A stretch of 64,000 bases of DNA from Haliscomenobacter sp041740695 (GTDB lineage Bacteria > Bacteroidota > Bacteroidia > Chitinophagales > Saprospiraceae). Made by a program: the position numbers and the translations under genes. Shown piece after piece: positions 29,343-38,437 of this stretch (within the stretch, counting starts at the first letter, position 1; each line of letters opens with the position of its first letter). The notes below the pieces were generated by a model. It ran no database searches. It was not told where the DNA came from and was given only the letters and a program-made list of their open reading frames with translations. The stretch covers positions 134,054-198,053 of the forward strand of contig NZ_JBGSLK010000093.1 of assembly GCF_041740695.1 (NCBI RefSeq), read 5' to 3'.

Positions 29343-31211
29343 TCAGCGATCCGCTTTTATTTTTTGGTCGATGAGTTTCCACTGGTCTTGCAAAGCGGGA
29401 TCGCGGCGCATTTTTTTCAGAGTTTTCACCGGGTCCTTGAACAGGGCCTGTATTTCAGGGAGATCGGGAATGTTTGCACCCTCGGCCTGAATTTTCTTTT
29501 CAAGATCGCGGTAGAATCCCTTGAGGTAGTCGGCCTGGCTGTCGATGATCTGATCGAACTCTTCATTGCTCAACATTTGTTCCTGAGCGGTGGCCGTTGC
29601 CGAAGCAGACGGGATCAATTCGGGTGCAGTGGTCAGGGGACTTCCCGGACGCAGCGGACCCTTTCCTTCCAAATAAGCGATGATATTGTCCACTTTAGCG
29701 GAAATATCTTCCACCTTAGGCGCGAGATCGTTTTTATTTAATCCGATGCCAATATTTACCAGATTGATGGGATTTTCTTTAGCAGCTTCCCAGGCAACCC
29801 CTACAATTTTTTTGTAATCGGCAATACTCACTTTAGAAGGGTGCAGGGCAATACCGATGCCATCATTGTTTCCGGAAGCCAGAATGTAATCACCGATTTC
29901 TACTTTTCCCCTCACCCTTACTGGCGCCTGGCCCAGGAAAGCTACCTTTTCAAAAAGGTGTTCCTGATCCGGTTGAGGGGCATTACCCAGAACAATCGGG
30001 CGGGTAGAAACGACCATAATGTGATCGACATCGGTCGTATTTAGAGAAACTTTTCCTGCTTTCACTCCAACAATTTCTCCGAACTGGAGGTCGCGCTCCA
30101 TTGGACTGCGCTCCAGCCATTCAGCATAATCACCTGCGCCGGAAGAATAACTCACCCCGATCAATTCACGGGACTTGATGCCAAATTCAATAGATTGAGC
30201 CAGTAAAGACGCAGCTTCAACCCCGATCACGATCGCTTTTGCTGTAGCGGCCACAGCGGCAGCATAAAAACCAGGAGCTGCAAAGGCAAAAATCAAGCTG
30301 GCAGCCGCACCAGTTCCCGCAGCATACAAGCCTACGGCTTCAGCCACCACAGCAGGCACGGTTGTGATCAATGCTGCCCCGTTTAAGGCGAAAATGGCAA
30401 TTTTGAATCTGTACTGCCACCATTCTTCCAATTCGGCGAAAGTTTGGCCTTCAATATTGCCCCAGGTCCCGAAATCATCGGCAAAATTCACAAAATTGTT
30501 GTCGTATGATCTCGACCCGTTTACTTTGATGTAGATGCCTTGTTTGCTGCCTTCAATTAAGATCGGATAACTATCCGGGTTGCTATCTGGGCCGCTTGGT
30601 ACACCACCTGTGATGATCATTTGCCCGGTATTGGTGATTTCTGCACGGGTTATGAGGTTCGTTTTGATGGTCAGGTTTTTATTGTCGCGGGTTCCCAGAA
30701 AATGGGTTTCAGGTTTGGTACCAGTATTGCCCGTGGTTGTCCAACGAATGGATTGGTTCTTTTCAGAAGGGGCGTTCTCATTTTCCACCAGTTGGTTGGC
30801 AGAATTTGCATGAAACGCGTAAGGGACGGCGTGTAACTGGGTGCTTTGTTTGGTATTGAAGCTTTGCAAGCCATTAGCGCCCATTTCTACATCCAGCCAA
30901 ATCTTTTTTTCTGCCCATGGAATCACGGAAAGGCTCCCAGAGCGTTCAGCTCCTTCTCCAATGATCAGGGAAAACAATCCTGAAGCATCGGTGGTTATCT
31001 GGTGCGTTTCGGTATAAAAAGGCAGACTTGGCCCTTCTTTCACGGAAAAAGCGAACTTGATTTTTATTGGCACATTGGCCATAACTTTACCAGATGCATC
31101 AAACGCAACCGCCTGGTAGTTCATTCCTCGCATCAATTCGTCTTGCCCATTTAAGGTGAGCGCAAGGCAAACTTGTGCGGCAATAACCAATGAAAGAATC
31201 AAATTTTTCAT
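29343..31211 (-). CDS. Secreted protein with peptidase-G2-like region and central hydrophobic segment (paralog 3)
   Basis: The protein is 622 aa and starts MKNLILSLVIAAQ with a signal peptide. The N-terminal domain (about 27-135) is the common Bacteroidota MNYQAVAFDASGKVMANVPI...SGLFSLIIGEG module seen in tail-fibre-like surface proteins. Residues 165-250 carry HFLGTRDNKNL and IYIKVNGSRSYDN segments. Residues about 271-340 are a long Ala/Val-rich hydrophobic stretch. It leads into GVSYSSGAGDYAEWLER (352-368) and a domain (GEIVGVKAGKVSLNTTD...VAFLGQAPVRV...GDYILASGNNDG) resembling the autoproteolytic Peptidase_G2/intramolecular chaperone region of phage tail proteins; that family call is inference. 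The C-terminus is helical (MRRDPALQDQWKLID) and has no T9SS sorting domain. It is one of three tandem paralogs upstream of the giant adhesins. Confidence 0.85.
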   Translation of the reverse strand: MKNLILSLVIAAQVCLALTLNGQDELMRGMNYQAVAFDASGKVMANVPIKIKFAFSVKEGPSLPFYTETHQITTDASGLFSLIIGEGAERSGSLSVIPWAEKKIWLDVEMGANGLQSFNTKQSTQLHAVPYAFHANSANQLVENENAPSEKNQSIRWTTTGNTGTKPETHFLGTRDNKNLTIKTNLITRAEITNTGQMIITGGVPSGPDSNPDSYPILIEGSKQGIYIKVNGSRSYDNNFVNFADDFGTWGNIEGQTFAELEEWWQYRFKIAIFALNGAALITTVPAVVAEAVGLYAAGTGAAASLIFAFAAPGFYAAAVAATAKAIVIGVEAASLLAQSIEFGIKSRELIGVSYSSGAGDYAEWLERSPMERDLQFGEIVGVKAGKVSLNTTDVDHIMVVSTRPIVLGNAPQPDQEHLFEKVAFLGQAPVRVRGKVEIGDYILASGNNDGIGIALHPSKVSIADYKKIVGVAWEAAKENPINLVNIGIGLNKNDLAPKVEDISAKVDNIIAYLEGKGPLRPGSPLTTAPELIPSASATATAQEQMLSNEEFDQIIDSQADYLKGFYRDLEKKIQAEGANIPDLPEIQALFKDPVKTLKKMRRDPALQDQWKLIDQKIKADR

Positions 31212-31286
31212 GCCTGTATTTTTTATCAGCTAAGCGCCTAAGCGCCCATTGGTTGAAAGCTAAAACAATGTTTATCAATGCCTGGG

Positions 31287-33095
31287 CTATTTCCCGGATT
31301 TTAGTTTTTTATCCACTAAGGCCCACTGCGATGCAAATTGAGGGTCACGGCGGATCATTTTAATCGCCTCAGTGGGGTTTTCAAAGAACTCAACCAGCAA
31401 GGGATTGGCATTGATGTCGTACCCACGTTCTTGCAACTGGGTTTTTACTTTTGCATAGATATCGTTGTAAAGCGCTCGATTGTCATCGATCATTTTATCA
31501 AACTCATCATTGCTGAATTGTTTTTCCAAGGTGGTTTTTTGCTTTGGTAAGGTAGCGGATGCAAAATCAGCGTTTCCGGCAAGCAGAGGATTCTGACCTT
31601 TCAAATAGCCTTTGATGTTTTGCACTTTTTGCTCCAGCAATTCGACTTGTCCGGATAAATCATTGGAATTGATACCAACGGCTACATTGATGTAATTGAT
31701 GGGGGCTTCGGGGGCAGCTTCCCAAGCTACGCCAATGATCCGGGCATAATCACCGATTTTCATTTCTTTGGGATGAACAGCTATCCCGAAACCATCATTG
31801 TTGCCAGAAGGAACGATGTAGTCACCTACGGCTGCTGCCCCCGCTATCTTAACCAACACCTGACCCATGAAAGCAACTTTTTCAAACTTTGCTGCTTGAG
31901 TAGGATCCGGCGCATTGCCCAAAACGGCAGGGTTTTTAGAAATTACGCGGTAGTGATCTGCTTCGGAGGTATTGAGTGAAATTTTTCCAGCCCGAACGCC
32001 TACTATTTCGGCAAAGCGCAAATCCCGCTCTCCTTCCTTTCTTTCCAGCCATTCGGCATAATCTGCTGCTCCTGATGAATAGGAAACACCAATTTGATTG
32101 TGAATTTCAGTACTCCAGGTCGTAGCATTGGCAATCAGGCCTGCAATATTCACCACCAACACTGCTGCACTGATAAAATCAGCGGCACCAGCACCAGCAC
32201 CAAAAACAGAAACCATGAACCCAATCGCCTCGGCAATCGTGGTGACCAGTTGGGCTGCTAATGAAACGCCTTGCAGCGCATATACCGCAACCGTGAGTTT
32301 ATATTCCCAGTAATCTTCTAACTCAGCGACAGTTTGGCCTTCAACGGCCCCCCAGGTACCAAAATCATCGGCAAACCTCAAAAAGTCGTTGTCGTAAGAC
32401 CTTGAACCATTTACTTTAATGTAGATGCCTTGATTGCTTCCCTGAACGACCATCGGGTAACTGGACATCTCGGTATCTTCGCCATCAACCCCGCTTTGGT
32501 ATTGCATTTGGCCTTCTTTGGTAATTGTGGCACGAGGAACATTGTTGGTTTTGAATACCAGATTTTGATTATCACGGGTACCAACGAAGTGAGTGGTCGG
32601 TACCGTTTTAGAATTACCACTGGTTGTCCAGTAGATGGATTGGTTTTTTTCGATGGGCTCATCTTCGTTTTTCGGGACCAGCTTAGTTGCACTTCCTGCG
32701 TGCATGGCATAGGGCGCAGACATTAAACGGTTGTTGCTGAGGGCAACAAAGGGCTGTTTGTTTTCTCCGCTTAACTCTACCTTTAACCAGACTTCTTCCT
32801 TTCCCCAATCGACATCGGCCAGTGCGGCTGATTTTTGAGCGCCTTCTCCCACTACAATACTGAACAAGCCCTGTTCATTGGTGGTGACCTGATGCTGCTC
32901 AGTGTAAAGGATTTTTTGCCCTTGATTGTCACCAACCAAGGAGATTTTCAGCGCAACAGGCATACTCGCCATCGGGAGATTAAACGGGTCACGCGCAACT
33001 GCCTGGTATTGAAAACCCTGGGCAATTTGCTGCGCATGCAAATGCGGGACTGCAAAGACAAAGGCGATGACTAATAAGCGTAAATATTTTTTCAT
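31287..33095 (-). CDS. Secreted protein with peptidase-G2-like region and central hydrophobic segment (paralog 2)
   Basis: The protein is 602 aa and starts MKKYLRLLVIAFVFAVPHLHAQ, a signal peptide. It has the same layout as its two neighbours: a GFQYQAVARDPFNLPMASMPV domain, the HFVGTRDNQNL segment, GSRSYDNDFLRFADDFGTWG, then a hydrophobic Ala/Val-rich stretch (starting near VAVYALQGVSLAAQ). After this come GVSYSSGAADYAEWLER and the EIVGVRAGKISLNT / VAFMGQVLVKIAG / GDYIVPSGNNDG domain, and a conserved C-terminus (RRDPQFASQWALVDKK). A coiled-coil-like stretch (ELLEQKVQNIKGYLKGQ) precedes the tail. It lies 75 bp upstream of paralog 3. Function unknown; the arrangement suggests a secreted, possibly self-processing, trimeric tail-like protein (inference). 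Confidence 0.85.
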   Translation of the reverse strand: MKKYLRLLVIAFVFAVPHLHAQQIAQGFQYQAVARDPFNLPMASMPVALKISLVGDNQGQKILYTEQHQVTTNEQGLFSIVVGEGAQKSAALADVDWGKEEVWLKVELSGENKQPFVALSNNRLMSAPYAMHAGSATKLVPKNEDEPIEKNQSIYWTTSGNSKTVPTTHFVGTRDNQNLVFKTNNVPRATITKEGQMQYQSGVDGEDTEMSSYPMVVQGSNQGIYIKVNGSRSYDNDFLRFADDFGTWGAVEGQTVAELEDYWEYKLTVAVYALQGVSLAAQLVTTIAEAIGFMVSVFGAGAGAADFISAAVLVVNIAGLIANATTWSTEIHNQIGVSYSSGAADYAEWLERKEGERDLRFAEIVGVRAGKISLNTSEADHYRVISKNPAVLGNAPDPTQAAKFEKVAFMGQVLVKIAGAAAVGDYIVPSGNNDGFGIAVHPKEMKIGDYARIIGVAWEAAPEAPINYINVAVGINSNDLSGQVELLEQKVQNIKGYLKGQNPLLAGNADFASATLPKQKTTLEKQFSNDEFDKMIDDNRALYNDIYAKVKTQLQERGYDINANPLLVEFFENPTEAIKMIRRDPQFASQWALVDKKLKSGK

Positions 33096-33138
33096 GAGTT
33101 ATCATTTAATAAAATCACCAGAAAATTCAAAAAGCAAG

Positions 33139-33153
33139 AGCCCTTAACGGGCT
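33139..33153 (-). terminator. Weak hairpin between paralogs 1 and 2
   Basis: A 5-bp stem AGCCC/GGGCT with a 5-nt loop lies just past the stop codon at 33160. On the minus strand it is followed by CTTGC and then five T residues. It could attenuate transcription between the two genes, but the stem is short. Confidence 0.3.
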
Positions 33154-33159
33154 GCGTGG

Positions 33160-34968
33160 CTACTTTTTGATCTTTGCATTTTTAAAGTTTTGATCCACCA
33201 GTGACCAGTGGGTCAAATAGGCGGGATCACGCCGGATAGCTTTCATGAAGGTGACCGGATCGTCCAGAAATTCGGTTACTTGGGGATACATGCTCAGATC
33301 GGTGCCCTGTTTGATCATGGTGGCTTTTACTTGCGTAAACAAGCCCTTTAAGAATCCAGCATTTTGGTCAATGTAAGCGTCGTATTCCTCATCGGTATAC
33401 AATTTCTGGAAAGTCGTTTGTGGTTTTATCGGTGGGGTCGTGGCAGCAATTTCCCCCGCATCAAGTAGAGGCGATTTTCCTTCCAAGAAGGCCATGATGT
33501 TTTCCACTTCCTTATTGAGCTCATCTACTTTGTTACTGAGGTCATTGGTATTGATACCCACAGCAACTTTTACGAAGTTGATAGGCTGTTCGGGAGCTGC
33601 TTCCCAGGCAACCCCTACCACCCGGGCGTAATCCCCGGTTTTCATATTTTTCGGGTGAATGGCTACCCCAAAGCCATCGTGATTCCCGGAGGTAATAATA
33701 AAGTCACCTACAGCTACTGGGCCAGCTACCTTAACTGGAACTTGCCCCATGAAAGCAATTTTTTCAAAATTAGATTCTTGACCCGGTTGAGGTTTGTTGC
33801 CAATAACTGCTGGTTGAGAAGAAACCACCATAAAATGGTCAGCATCAGTGGTATTGAGCGATACTTTTCCTCCCCGAACGCCAACTACTTCTCCAAAATG
33901 TACATCCCGTTCGCCTTCGCTTCTCGGTAACCATTCGGCATAATCCCCCGCTCCGGAAGAATAAGTAACGCCAATGTAGGTGCGAATATTCACCCCCCAA
34001 CTGATGGATTCGGTGAGCAGGGCAGCCGTTTGAATCACTAGAGTGGCAATTTGGAGTACAGTACCAGCTATGGCACCGGCAGCAAAAAGCGAAGCACCTT
34101 CACCGATTGCCTTGGCGGTAAAGGCGGCAATTTGTCCGGCGAGAGCCACCGCTTGAAAAGCAAACTGTTGTACTTGCAGTTTGTATTGCCAGGTTTGCTC
34201 CAGTTCTGGAAATGTTTGTCCTTCAACGCGACCCCAGATGCCATAATCGTCGGCGAAAGTCAAGAAGTTGTTACTCCCATTACGCGATCCGTTCACCTTA
34301 ATATATATGCCTTGACTGCTACCCTGTACCACCAGAGGATAACTACTCATCTCTGTATCGGGGCCATTTACTCCGCTTTTGATTTGCATCTGGCCTCCTT
34401 TGGTAAAGGTCAGGCGGGTTTGGTTGTTGGTTTTAATGGCTAAATCTTGCGCATCACGAGTACCCAGGAAATGAGTAGGCGGAGCAGTTGCCGAGTTGCC
34501 AGTAGTAGTCCAATAAATAGACTGAGTTTTTTCAGTGGCCTGATCTTCGCTCAATTTCGAGGTTGTAGCGGCATGCATGGCGTATGGAACCGACAACAAG
34601 CGGCTGCGGCTATGGATTTTGAGCACACCACTCTTTTCTCCAATTAATTCTATGTTCAGTTCAATTTGTTCTTTGCCCCAGGGAACTTGAGCAATTGTTC
34701 CTTTTGCTTGTTGGCCTTCTCCGATGATGATGTTGAACTGCCCCTGGAAGTCCGTACTGACTTTGTGAACTTCTGTATAATATGCTTCAACACTTTTGTT
34801 TTCTGACACCAATGCTATCTTGATGCTTACTGGCGCGTTTGCCAATACTTTACCCTGAGCATCACGAACTACGGCCTGGTAACTGATACCATCCGTCCCG
34901 GTTTGTGCGAGCATGGATAGAATGCCCAAGCTGCAAAACATGATTAAGGTGAGTAAACTTTTTTTCAT
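33160..34968 (-). CDS. Secreted protein with peptidase-G2-like region and central hydrophobic segment (paralog 1)
   Basis: The protein is 602 aa from the ATG at 34968 (MKKSLLTLIMFCSLG, signal peptide). In-frame upstream starts (ATG 35001, TTG 35013) would only add a hydrophilic lead. The N-terminal domain is ISYQAVVRDAQGKVLANAPV...GQFNIIIGEG. It continues with HFLGTRDAQDL, a GSRNGSNNFLTFADDYGIWG segment, and an Ala-rich hydrophobic stretch (VALAGQIAAFTAKAIGEG and on, about 70 residues). Then come GVTYSSGAGDYAEWLPR and the EVVGVRGGKVSLNTTDADH / VAFMGQVPVKVAG / GDFIITSGNHDG domain, with RRDPAYLTHWSLVDQ at the C-terminus. A heptad-like stretch (NKVDELNKEVENIMAFLEGK) suggests oligomerisation. It is preceded by the small T9SS-sorted gene with a 60-bp gap. 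Conservation across the three paralogs is strongest around YSSGAGDYAEW. Confidence 0.85.
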   Translation of the reverse strand: MKKSLLTLIMFCSLGILSMLAQTGTDGISYQAVVRDAQGKVLANAPVSIKIALVSENKSVEAYYTEVHKVSTDFQGQFNIIIGEGQQAKGTIAQVPWGKEQIELNIELIGEKSGVLKIHSRSRLLSVPYAMHAATTSKLSEDQATEKTQSIYWTTTGNSATAPPTHFLGTRDAQDLAIKTNNQTRLTFTKGGQMQIKSGVNGPDTEMSSYPLVVQGSSQGIYIKVNGSRNGSNNFLTFADDYGIWGRVEGQTFPELEQTWQYKLQVQQFAFQAVALAGQIAAFTAKAIGEGASLFAAGAIAGTVLQIATLVIQTAALLTESISWGVNIRTYIGVTYSSGAGDYAEWLPRSEGERDVHFGEVVGVRGGKVSLNTTDADHFMVVSSQPAVIGNKPQPGQESNFEKIAFMGQVPVKVAGPVAVGDFIITSGNHDGFGVAIHPKNMKTGDYARVVGVAWEAAPEQPINFVKVAVGINTNDLSNKVDELNKEVENIMAFLEGKSPLLDAGEIAATTPPIKPQTTFQKLYTDEEYDAYIDQNAGFLKGLFTQVKATMIKQGTDLSMYPQVTEFLDDPVTFMKAIRRDPAYLTHWSLVDQNFKNAKIKK

Positions 34969-35028
34969 TACATTATTATTAAAGCGTTGGTCATTCAGCA
35001 TTACGCTGGACAACAGTCAAGCGGATGA

Positions 35029-35505
35029 TTACAATTTTACAACTTTATGGTTCTGAATGAGTGAACTTCCAGATTTATGAACAGACAAGAGGTATACTCC
35101 TGCCGGGTAAGCACTCATGTCTATTTCGGCTTTTCCCCTTAACTTCAAGTCTTTGATCAAAACTCTACCCTGTGCGTCTTGTAAATTGGCCAGATACACT
35201 TCTTGATCATCGGAAATGCTAATCAGGTTGAGCATTGATCGAACCGGATTGGGGACCACTTGCACCATCTGCAGTTCACCAAAACTGATTTGGTTCACCT
35301 GAAGAGATGGCTGATGGAATCCTTCAGTAAGGGAGCCAGCATTTCCGGGCACCCTGGACACCGCTACCTCACCAAGCGTCCAACTCAATCTCATTTCAGG
35401 GGTAACGATGGTACTTCCAGCATTGCTCAGTACTTGGGGTGAGAGGGATTGGGCACCTAAGCACAGACAGGCAATTGAAAGGATGGCGCTAAAGTAAAAT
35501 TTCAT
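35029..35505 (-). CDS. Small secreted protein with T9SS type A sorting domain
   Basis: The protein is 158 aa from the ATG at 35505 (MKFYFSAILSIACLCLGAQS, signal peptide); an ATG at 35514 is equally in frame. An AGG-containing stretch 5 nt upstream favours 35505. The middle has the MRLSWTLGEVAVSRV...GSLTEGFHQP motif common in short Bacteroidota surface proteins. The C-terminal 80 residues (QVVPNPVRSMLNLIS...YPAGVYLLSVHKSG...NHKVVKL) form a type A T9SS sorting domain. It is the first gene of the minus-strand surface cluster, so it probably marks the promoter-proximal end. Specific role unknown. Confidence 0.85.
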   Translation of the reverse strand: MKFYFSAILSIACLCLGAQSLSPQVLSNAGSTIVTPEMRLSWTLGEVAVSRVPGNAGSLTEGFHQPSLQVNQISFGELQMVQVVPNPVRSMLNLISISDDQEVYLANLQDAQGRVLIKDLKLRGKAEIDMSAYPAGVYLLSVHKSGSSLIQNHKVVKL

Positions 35506-35514
35506 CAGCCTCAT

Positions 35515-36132
35515 AAGTTTGTATTTTGTAAAAGAACCGCAAATCCACTGGTACCAAATGCAGGAACAATGGTTGAGTTCTTTTCTTGTAAGCAAAAGAA
35601 TAAATGACCGAAATTCGTAAGGGAAAAGGGAAAACGGATTAACGCAATTTTTTTAACTAAGAGAGACGGTATAACTGAAATGGAAAAAAGGGTAGTGGAG
35701 TCAATACAAAGAGTTTGTATTGAAAAGGAATGAGTGGCGCACAAGTCCAAATACTTATAAGGTCTTTTCATGAGATACCGATTTATCAAAAATAACGTTA
35801 ATGTCAAAATAGTTGATACCAAAGTCATTACAACTTCAGTCATCAGATTCAGTGTTTGAAATGGAATGATTGCGAAATAATCTACTTACTGGTCGTCTCT
35901 GAACAGCAATCAGTTCCTAAGAGCAGTAATACAAGGTAGTCAAGAAAAATTCCTTGCGAAGATAAGTTAAAGCTGCTTATGTAGTACAGGCGAGAGGGAC
36001 TTTTTTTCTGTTTCTTGTAATCTGTATGTTTGGATTTTTTTTCGTTTTTATTTTGTTATAGCATTGGTGCTTATTGTTTTTAATACAGAAATAATATAAT
36101 GCAATATTCACTTCCCCTTATTTTTCGGGCTT
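35515..36132. other. AT-rich non-coding region upstream of the surface cluster
   Basis: This 618-bp stretch lies between the first surface-cluster gene and the end of the response regulator gene. I see no credible gene. A minus-strand frame at 35773 starts MKRPYKYLDL but has no recognisable domain. The region should hold the cluster's promoter, and it contains the inverted repeat at 35701-35723. Confidence 0.6.
35701..35723. promoter_or_regulatory. Perfect inverted repeat, candidate operator
   Basis: Two 10-bp arms TCAATACAAA / TTTGTATTGA are separated by GAG, about 200 bp before the first gene of the cluster. The half-site TTTGTATTGA occurs again at 14148-14157, 30 bp upstream of the first giant gene's start codon. 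Regulator unknown. Confidence 0.4.
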
Positions 36133-36828
36133 CTAATCTACAATAAATTGATAGCCCACTCCCTTTAGGGTAATGATTTGCACCCGCTCATCCTCGCGCA
36201 GATAGTCGCGCAAGCGGGTGATGTACACGTCAAGGTTGCGGGAATTAAAAAAAGAATCATCGCCCCAAATCTGTAGCATGATCACTTTTCGTTCTACCGT
36301 AAAATTGCGATGATCTGCCAGAATTTTGAGCAATTCTGCCTCGCGGTGGGAGAGCTTGCGTACTTGAGCCTGAAAGCGTAGTTCATACTTGCGCAAATCA
36401 AAGACGTATTTTCCCAAATGGATAATCCCGTTTTGTTCGCCACCAGTTTCCCCTGGATTTTGCCCACTCAGGTTGAGCAAATTGTGAATGCGAGCAATCA
36501 GCTCTTCCATACTGAAGGGTTTGCGGATGTAATCATTCCCACCAGAGGTGAAGCCTTTCAGGACATCTTCAGTTTGTGTTTTGGCAGTCAGGAAAATAAT
36601 GGGTAGGGTAGGGAAGCGTTGGCGAATGTCCTCACCTAATTCATAACCGTTGCGGTTGGGCAACATCACGTCAAGCAGACAGATATCGGGCATAAAATTT
36701 TCAAAAACAGCCAAGACCTCGGCACCGTCGCCGACCATTTGTACTTCAAATCCTCGACTTTCAAGGCTTTCTTGGACGATTTTGCCCAAAAACAGCTCAT
36801 CTTCTACGTACAGTACTTTTGTTGCCAC
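36133..36828 (-). CDS. OmpR/PhoB-family response regulator
   Basis: The protein is 231 aa and begins with GTG at 36828, the only in-frame start near the receiver domain. The receiver (1-120) shows the acidic pair E9/D10, phospho-acceptor D53 (CLLDVMLPNRNG), T81 (FLTAK) and K103 (RKPFS). The C-terminal winged helix (about 135-231) has the typical LSHREAELLKIL, ERKVIMLQIWGDD, SRNLDVYITRLRDYL and LKGVGYQFIV motifs. The upstream kinase gene ends 6 bp before it, so the two are co-transcribed and form a two-component system. Targets are not given by the sequence; a phased direct repeat upstream of the kinase is a candidate autoregulatory site. Confidence 0.95.
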   Translation of the reverse strand: MATKVLYVEDELFLGKIVQESLESRGFEVQMVGDGAEVLAVFENFMPDICLLDVMLPNRNGYELGEDIRQRFPTLPIIFLTAKTQTEDVLKGFTSGGNDYIRKPFSMEELIARIHNLLNLSGQNPGETGGEQNGIIHLGKYVFDLRKYELRFQAQVRKLSHREAELLKILADHRNFTVERKVIMLQIWGDDSFFNSRNLDVYITRLRDYLREDERVQIITLKGVGYQFIVD

Positions 36829-36834
36829 TACACC

Positions 36835-38316
36835 TTATTTAATATGCCTGGGCAAAAATACCGTAAAACGGGTTCCATTGTCTACTTCGCTGTCCAGAAT
36901 GATTTGTCCCCCGTGCTGTTGAATCACACCGGCTACATAGCTCAGGCCTAGGCCATAACCTTTGACGTTGTGCCGATCACCATTGGGCACCCGAAAAAAC
37001 TGGTCAAAAACCTTGCCCTGGTATTCCTTGGGGATACCAATGCCCTGGTCTTTGACACTCAGGGTGAGGGTACCATTGTGCTCGGCCAACGCGATGTCAA
37101 TTTTAGGCTCGTCTTTGCTGTATTTTAGTGCATTGTCCAAAAGGTTGTACACCACATTGGTCAAGTGAATTGGATCGGCTTCAATTTGAAAATCCTGGCC
37201 TTCGGTGGTAAAATTGACTTTGGCCCGATTTTTTTCAAACTGGAGGCTAAGCGACTCCAGGATTTTCTGGACAGCGTTTTTCAGATTAAAAGGTTCACGC
37301 TGGATTTGGAAGGTTTGATTTTCAAACATCGACATTTTTAAGACCCGATCCACCAGCATCGCCAGTCTTTGCATTTCGTGTTGGGAAATATCGATGTATT
37401 CACGAGTGCGTTTTGGATTGTTCAAGGCATTAAAATCCTTCAGTGCTTCCAGTGCTACACTCACCGTTGCAATGGGCGTTTTTAACTCGTGGGTGATGTT
37501 GCTGATGAAATCGTTTTTTAACTTGGTCAACTGTTGTTGCTGGCGCAAACTGCGGAAGATGACCCAAAAAGTCAGCCCGGTGAACAATAGCAGGAACAAA
37601 CCAAAGATCATTTGAGGGGTCATCCGTTTGAGCAAAAACCAGCGATAGTCTTCCATCTCCAGCCGATAAAATTGGAAGGGTGGAATACTGGCCGGGGCAA
37701 AATGCACAATTCCTTCCTTGGACATTCCCTCGGGCAAAGAGTCGATCTTAGTCACTGAAAAAGCCAGCCGCAAGTCATTTTTATCCAATTGACTTTGGTA
37801 ACGTTTGATCAATTGATCTTTGGGGATCGTATCGTCAGACAGCTCAAACATGGCATTGGCGCCCTTGGGGATTTTGCTCAAGGCCAAACCAATTCCTCGG
37901 CGCAAGCCAAAAGTCCGACGGAAACGCTCATCCTTCGGACTGCGTTGTTGCAGGTAAAAATTGATGGGCCGTTTTTCCGGATGGGTATCACGGTGTACGA
38001 AAGTCACACTGTCCATCCGCACAACCACCATGGTGGATGGCTTGGATGGGGGAGGAGGCTTGGCTTCAAACTGAAAATTGGGCGGAATGACTTTCCTGAT
38101 CGAGCGACTCGGGTCTTCCTCCATAAACACGATCTTACGCTGGATGAGCGAGTCCTGCAAATCGCGTACCGTTTGGATAAAAACATTCTCCGATTGGTGG
38201 CGCAAAATGCTCTCCTGTTCCTGATATACCTTTTTCAGCCAGTAGATCTGAAACACGGCCAGCAGCAGCAAGCTGCCCGTCATTAAAGCCCGATACAATG
38301 TATTGTGCCGATACAA
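36835..38316 (-). CDS. Sensor histidine kinase
   Basis: The protein is 493 aa if it starts at the TTG at 38316; the first ATG is at 38283 (482 aa), and the true start is uncertain. It has two membrane helices (about 12-28 and 236-254) enclosing a roughly 200-residue extracytoplasmic sensor domain without a recognisable ligand fold. HisKA follows, with the phospho-acceptor H276 in NDFISNITHELKTPIATV. HATPase_c has the N box (NVVYNLLDNALKYS), G1 (VKDQGIGIP), F (FDQFFRV) and G2 (VKGYGLGLSYV) motifs. It is translated just ahead of the response regulator and is divergent from the GLPGLI-family gene. A membrane-bound kinase sensing an envelope signal is a fair inference. Confidence 0.95.
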   Translation of the reverse strand: MYRHNTLYRALMTGSLLLLAVFQIYWLKKVYQEQESILRHQSENVFIQTVRDLQDSLIQRKIVFMEEDPSRSIRKVIPPNFQFEAKPPPPSKPSTMVVVRMDSVTFVHRDTHPEKRPINFYLQQRSPKDERFRRTFGLRRGIGLALSKIPKGANAMFELSDDTIPKDQLIKRYQSQLDKNDLRLAFSVTKIDSLPEGMSKEGIVHFAPASIPPFQFYRLEMEDYRWFLLKRMTPQMIFGLFLLLFTGLTFWVIFRSLRQQQQLTKLKNDFISNITHELKTPIATVSVALEALKDFNALNNPKRTREYIDISQHEMQRLAMLVDRVLKMSMFENQTFQIQREPFNLKNAVQKILESLSLQFEKNRAKVNFTTEGQDFQIEADPIHLTNVVYNLLDNALKYSKDEPKIDIALAEHNGTLTLSVKDQGIGIPKEYQGKVFDQFFRVPNGDRHNVKGYGLGLSYVAGVIQQHGGQIILDSEVDNGTRFTVFLPRHIK

Positions 38317-38401
38317 ATCAGTAGATTTTGAAAAATGGTAGGGATTTTTTCCCCATTTCTAGCACAAAGTTACGTTAAAGCAAAAGGCTGCGCACCTGTC
38401 T

Positions 38402-38437
38402 TTAACCATTATTAACCTTAAATCAAGGAACGTTAAC
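38402..38437. promoter_or_regulatory. 10-bp-phased TTAACC direct repeat between kinase and GLPGLI genes
   Basis: TTAACC occurs at 38402-38407 and again at 38412-38417, exactly one helical turn apart. A further GTTAAC lies at 38432-38437, next to the -33 element of the GLPGLI promoter. OmpR-family regulators commonly bind direct repeats with 10-11 bp phasing, so this may be a site for the adjacent regulator (inference). Confidence 0.4.

Noticed and set aside
35511..35843. Minus-strand frame starting MKRPYKYLDL at 35773, similar at its start to the giant genes' N-termini
   Set aside because: The similarity ends after about 8 residues, there is no signal peptide, and the frame runs into the next gene's start. 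It is probably promoter-region sequence.
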